Assembly: GCA_036960375.1 (NCBI GenBank)
Contig: JBALVY010000007.1
Location: forward strand, 124,001-188,000
From: CAWVSB01 sp036960375
Lineage (GTDB): Bacteria > Pseudomonadota > Gammaproteobacteria > Pseudomonadales > CAWVSB01
Direction of reading: 5' to 3'
DNA length: 64,000 bases
A program made the position numbers and the translations under genes. This document shows, one piece after another, positions 61,580 through 64,000 of this stretch (within the stretch, counting starts at the first letter, position 1; each line of letters begins with the position of its first letter). The notes beneath the pieces were generated by a model. The model was not told the origin of the DNA and did no database searches. It saw nothing but the letters and a program-made list of their open reading frames with translations.

Positions 61580-62187
61580 TGCGAACCCGGAATTTCCCAT
61601 TTCATCCCCGCTGTACGCTGCTACTGCTAAGCTTGTTGCTCAGCGCATGCGCCACCACACCGGCTTTGCTTGATAGTGAATGGGCCAAACATCAGCAAGA
61701 TCTAGCCGCTCTGTCCCACTGGACTATGCACGGTAAAATTGCCATCCGTCATCCAGACAACAACCAGAGCGGCTATATAGAATGGCAGCAGGTCGAAAAC
61801 GCTTACCAAATTCGTCTTTATGGCCCTCTCGGGCAGGGTAATATACTTATTGAGGGCAAACCCGGCTTAACAAGCCTTACTACCCAAGACGGCCGCTTCA
61901 GTGCCAGCAACCCGGAAACACTGCTGCTACAGCAAACTGGCATGAATCTGCCGGTATCAGACTTACTATACTGGGTGAAGGGCCTACCTGCGCCAAACGC
62001 CGAAATTAGTGCCCAGACACTACTACAGGGCCGCCTGCAGCAACTCACACAGAATCAATGGTCGATAAATTTCAGTGACTATCAAGCCATTGGCAAGCAG
62101 ATACTACCGGGTAAAATTCAACTACAGAGGGATCAGCTAACTATCATCGTTTTGGCCAAAAACTGGACTCTGGATACCCTTCCCTAA
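61579..62187 (+). CDS. lolB: outer-membrane lipoprotein receptor LolB
   Basis: LolB takes lipoproteins from LolA and inserts them into the inner leaflet of the outer membrane. It is itself a lipoprotein with lipobox LLSAC. HWTMHGKIAIRHPDNNQSGYIEWQQVENAYQIRLYGPLGQGNILIEG and DLLYWVKGLPAP are family segments in a 202-residue, LolA-like fold. The start is GTG, overlapping the previous TAG. The stop overlaps ispE as TAATG. Confidence 0.94.
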   Translation: MRTRNFPFHPRCTLLLLSLLLSACATTPALLDSEWAKHQQDLAALSHWTMHGKIAIRHPDNNQSGYIEWQQVENAYQIRLYGPLGQGNILIEGKPGLTSLTTQDGRFSASNPETLLLQQTGMNLPVSDLLYWVKGLPAPNAEISAQTLLQGRLQQLTQNQWSINFSDYQAIGKQILPGKIQLQRDQLTIIVLAKNWTLDTLP

Positions 62188-63026
62188 TGCTCTCGATTAG
62201 CGCACCGGCAAAACTTAATCTATTCCTGCATATTACTGGCCAACGGCAAGACGGCTACCACACGCTGCAAACGCTGTTTCAACTACTCGATTTTGGCGAT
62301 CAACTGGAGTTTGAACTACGCTCGGACAATAAAATCAACCTGGATCAGGGAACGCTGGACTGCAGCATAGAAAATAATCTGGTCTACCTGGCAGCCAAAC
62401 TGCTGCAAACAATCACGCAAACACCCTTGGGTGCAGATATAGCCCTGCACAAACGTTTACCTGCCGGCGGCGGTGTCGGTGGCGGCAGCTCAGACGCCGC
62501 CAGCACGCTGCTGGCGCTGAATAAGCTATGGCAAACCGGTTTGAATCTTCAGCAATTAGCCGATATTGGCCTACAATTGGGTGCAGACATACCGGTATTT
62601 ATCCACGGTCACAGCGCGTGGGCGGAAGGCGTGGGAGAACAACTCAGCCCAGTATCGCTTCCAACCAGTTGGTATCTGGTAATAGACCCCCAAATTAGTG
62701 TCTCTACAGCAGCAATTTTTAGCCACAAAAATTTGACACGAAACAGCCAAGCCATTACATTAGCCGCCTTTCTTGAGGGGAGCAGCCGAAACGACTGCGA
62801 ACCGGTGGTACGCAAGGCGTATCCTGAGGTGGATATTGCGTTAAAATGGCTATCAGAATTTGCCATTGCACGCCTCACAGGAACTGGCGCCTGCCTTTTT
62901 GCTCGCTTTGATACTCAAGCTGAAGCAGACATTATTAAGGCTAAGGTACCAGCACGATGGCAAGCTTTTGTAGCCCAGGGCGTTGATGTATCTATCACGC
63001 ACCAGCAATTGTCCAGCCATCGCTAA
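62187..63026 (+). CDS. ispE: 4-diphosphocytidyl-2-C-methyl-D-erythritol kinase
   Basis: IspE is the GHMP-family kinase of the MEP isoprenoid pathway. SAPAKLNLFLHITGQRQDGYHTLQTLFQLLDFGD, the phosphate loop LPAGGGVGGGSSDAASTLLALN, LGADIPVFIHGHSAWAEGVGE and LTGTGACLFA are conserved. It has 279 residues, slightly shorter than the E. coli enzyme. The lolB-ispE-tRNA(Gln)-prs order is the one known from Pseudomonas. Confidence 0.97.
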   Translation: MLSISAPAKLNLFLHITGQRQDGYHTLQTLFQLLDFGDQLEFELRSDNKINLDQGTLDCSIENNLVYLAAKLLQTITQTPLGADIALHKRLPAGGGVGGGSSDAASTLLALNKLWQTGLNLQQLADIGLQLGADIPVFIHGHSAWAEGVGEQLSPVSLPTSWYLVIDPQISVSTAAIFSHKNLTRNSQAITLAAFLEGSSRNDCEPVVRKAYPEVDIALKWLSEFAIARLTGTGACLFARFDTQAEADIIKAKVPARWQAFVAQGVDVSITHQQLSSHR

Positions 63027-63037
63027 AACAAGTTTAT

Positions 63038-63112
63038 TGGGGCGTCGCCAAGCGGTAAGGCCCCGGGTTTTGATCCCGGTATGCGTAGGTTCGAATCCTG
63101 CCGCCCCAGCCA
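63038..63112 (+). tRNA. tRNA-Gln (anticodon TTG)
   Basis: The acceptor stem TGGGGCG/CGCCCCA, D-arm with GCGGTAAGGC, anticodon stem CCGGG/CCCGG with loop TTTTGAT (anticodon TTG), T-arm GTAGGTTCGAATCCTGC, discriminator G and encoded CCA are all complete. Its 3' third is repeated 169 nt downstream. Confidence 0.97.
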
Positions 63113-63151
63113 TACATCGTTGTCACTCCGCATTATCGCGGCAGGATGAGA
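63094..63151 (+). repeat. direct repeat copy 1 (tRNA-Gln 3' end plus downstream flank)
   Basis: 58 nt starting in the tRNA T-arm recur downstream with two differences. The copy contains a perfect 10-bp inverted repeat, ATCCTGCCGC with GCGGCAGGAT, so the tRNA 3' strand can pair with the flank. Confidence 0.9.
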
Positions 63152-63262
63152 ACCGTAAGCTTTCGTAGAAAGCCGTAGGTTCGACAAATGCATAGCATTT
63201 GAACACCGAAGCGTAGCGACGGTGGCCCCGAAGGGGTGACAGCAGCCGGAGGCGGATGGAAT
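63152..63262. other. spacer between tRNA-derived repeats
   Basis: No gene. It contains an additional 11-nt match to the tRNA T-arm (CGTAGGTTCGA at 63174-63184) and a small hairpin-rich stretch (CCCCGAAGGGG, AAATGCATAGCATTT). This suggests further tRNA-derived or repeat-element material. Confidence 0.55.
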
Positions 63263-63320
63263 AATCCTGCCGCCCCAGCCATACATCGTTGTCACTCCGC
63301 GTTATCGCGGCAGGGTGAGA
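63263..63320 (+). repeat. direct repeat copy 2 (truncated tRNA-Gln 3' end)
   Basis: It differs from copy 1 at only two positions, both A to G. The second change turns one A-U pair of the internal 10-bp inverted repeat into G-U, so the hairpin is preserved. It has no tRNA 5' part, so it is not a functional gene. Confidence 0.9.
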
Positions 63321-63329
63321 GACGGACAA

Positions 63330-63371
63330 ATGTCTTCATCCGCAAATCAGCAGGAAATCGCCAGTGTCTAA
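63330..63371 (+). other. 13-codon upstream ORF overlapping the prs start
   Basis: ATG at 63330 opens a short frame (MSSSANQQEIASV) that runs out of frame across the prs GTG and stops at 63371. It could be a coupling leader or chance; there is no strong ribosome-binding site. Confidence 0.25.
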
Positions 63372-64000
63372 ACTTATGGTCTTCACGGGGAATGCCCATC
63401 CCCAACTTGCCCAAAAAGTCGCCCTCCAGCTCGGAATTGTGCTGGGACGCGCCGATGTCTCCAAATTCAGTGACGGCGAGATCTGCGTCGAAATAAAAGA
63501 AAATGTGCGCGGTAAAGACGTCTTTATCCTGCAGCCCACCTGTCAGCCCACCAACGCCAACTTGATGGAACTGCTATTTATGGCAGATGCCCTGCGTCGC
63601 GCCTCGGCTGCACGCATCACTGCCGTAGTGCCTTATTTTGGTTATGCACGCCAGGATCGTCGAGTCCGCTCCGCCAGAGTACCTATTAGCGCCAAACTGG
63701 TCGCCGATATGATTGCCAAAGCCGGCATTGACCGGGTATTGACCGTTGACCTGCACTCAGAGCAAATTCAGGGGTTTTTCGATATCGCGGTAGACAATAT
63801 ATACGGCTCACCGGTATTACTGGACGATATCCAGCGCTGCAACTACGAAAACCTGATGGTGGTATCACCTGATATCGGCGGCGTAGTACGGGCAAGAGCC
63901 TTGGCCAAGCAATTAAACTGCGATTTAGCCATCATCGACAAACGCCGCCCAAAAGCCAATGTATCAGAAGTGATGAATATCATTGGTGAAGTTGAAGGCC
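63364..64000 (+). CDS. prs: ribose-phosphate pyrophosphokinase, 3' part outside window
   Basis: Prs makes PRPP from ribose-5-phosphate and ATP, feeding purine, pyrimidine, histidine (hisG in this window) and NAD synthesis. SKLMVFTGNAHPQLAQKVALQLGI, KFSDGEICVEIKENVRGKDVFILQPT, YFGYARQDR and VDLHSEQIQGFFDI match the family, and the window ends just after IIDKRRPKANVSE. About 212 of roughly 315 codons are visible. The GTG at 63364 has AGGA 8 nt upstream and gives the family N-terminus; no in-frame ATG precedes it. Confidence 0.96.
   Translation, partial: MSKLMVFTGNAHPQLAQKVALQLGIVLGRADVSKFSDGEICVEIKENVRGKDVFILQPTCQPTNANLMELLFMADALRRASAARITAVVPYFGYARQDRRVRSARVPISAKLVADMIAKAGIDRVLTVDLHSEQIQGFFDIAVDNIYGSPVLLDDIQRCNYENLMVVSPDIGGVVRARALAKQLNCDLAIIDKRRPKANVSEVMNIIGEVEG

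Noticed and set aside
62853..63329. Open frames across tRNA-Gln and its repeat, with peptides such as GAAGFEPTHTG and GRQDSNLRIPGSK
   Set aside because: These are well-known spurious translations of tRNA genes and their 3' copies, not proteins.
1..64000. CRISPR arrays, insertion sequences, prophage or defence genes
   Set aside because: No periodic repeat-spacer array, transposase, integrase or restriction/toxin gene was seen on either strand.

Overview
The window is a continuous stretch of core chromosome from a free-living Gram-negative gammaproteobacterium. Outer-membrane biogenesis genes (lptCAB, kdsD, lolB, lpoA, dolP), meso-diaminopimelate-type mur genes, a cytochrome bc1 operon, sspAB, an rpoN/ptsN cluster and an RNase P RNA of bacterial type A architecture all fit. 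As I remember it, the gene order is very close to that of Pseudomonas aeruginosa, so I place the organism in the Pseudomonadales/Cellvibrionales neighbourhood. A large TonB-dependent receptor of a type common in marine relatives hints at a marine lineage (inference). Coding density is very high, and translational overlaps (ATGA, TGATG, TAATG) are frequent.

Layout. 1-8.4 kb, minus strand: the upstream part of the division and cell wall cluster (mraZ rsmH ftsL ftsI murE murF mraY murD), with a recognisable sigma70 promoter and MraZ operator repeats. 8.7-14.6 kb: an unrecognised lipoprotein, rnpB with its own promoter, then rsmI and the lpoA-yraN-diaA-dolP operon, divergent from almost touching start codons. 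14.6-22.2 kb: sspB/sspA, the bc1 operon petABC, rplM-rpsI, zapE, zapG and a Nif3-family gene. 22.2-28.7 kb: degS, then minus-strand ibaG-murA-hisG-hisD-hisC and an orphan mlaC. 28.9-37.4 kb, plus strand: kdsD-lptC-lptA-lptB-rpoN-hpf-ptsN-rapZ-npr, mgtE and darP. 37.4-45.8 kb, minus strand: mreB-mreC-mreD-maf-rng-yhdP. 46-49.5 kb: gatCAB and a PA4642-family gene. 49.8-55.7 kb: the most accessory part, with a TonB receptor, a Cys-rich CWC protein, cysZ, rhlB and a DoxX-like gene. 55.7-64 kb: moeB-prmC-prfA-hemA on minus, and a TPR lipoprotein, lolB, ispE, tRNA-Gln and the start of prs on plus.

The genes share the theme of envelope construction: peptidoglycan precursor synthesis (murA, murD-F, mraY), septal and lateral wall synthesis (ftsI, ftsL, mreBCD, lpoA, zapE, zapG), LPS core sugar and LPS export (kdsD, lptCAB), lipoprotein and phospholipid handling (lolB, mlaC, yhdP, dolP) and envelope stress sensing (degS).

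I found no phage, transposon, CRISPR or defence system, and no convincing undescribed multi-gene system. The unusual points are losses and small regulatory structures. mlaC stands without mlaF, mlaE, mlaD or mlaB. kdsC is absent, and a 23-codon translationally coupled mini-ORF sits in its place. The tldD, nitrilase and pmbA neighbours of darP are absent. A strong terminator-like hairpin lies just before gatC. The 3' end of tRNA-Gln is duplicated downstream. FtsI has SSQ in place of the usual SSN motif. Promoter and operator calls were made by eye and are predictions.
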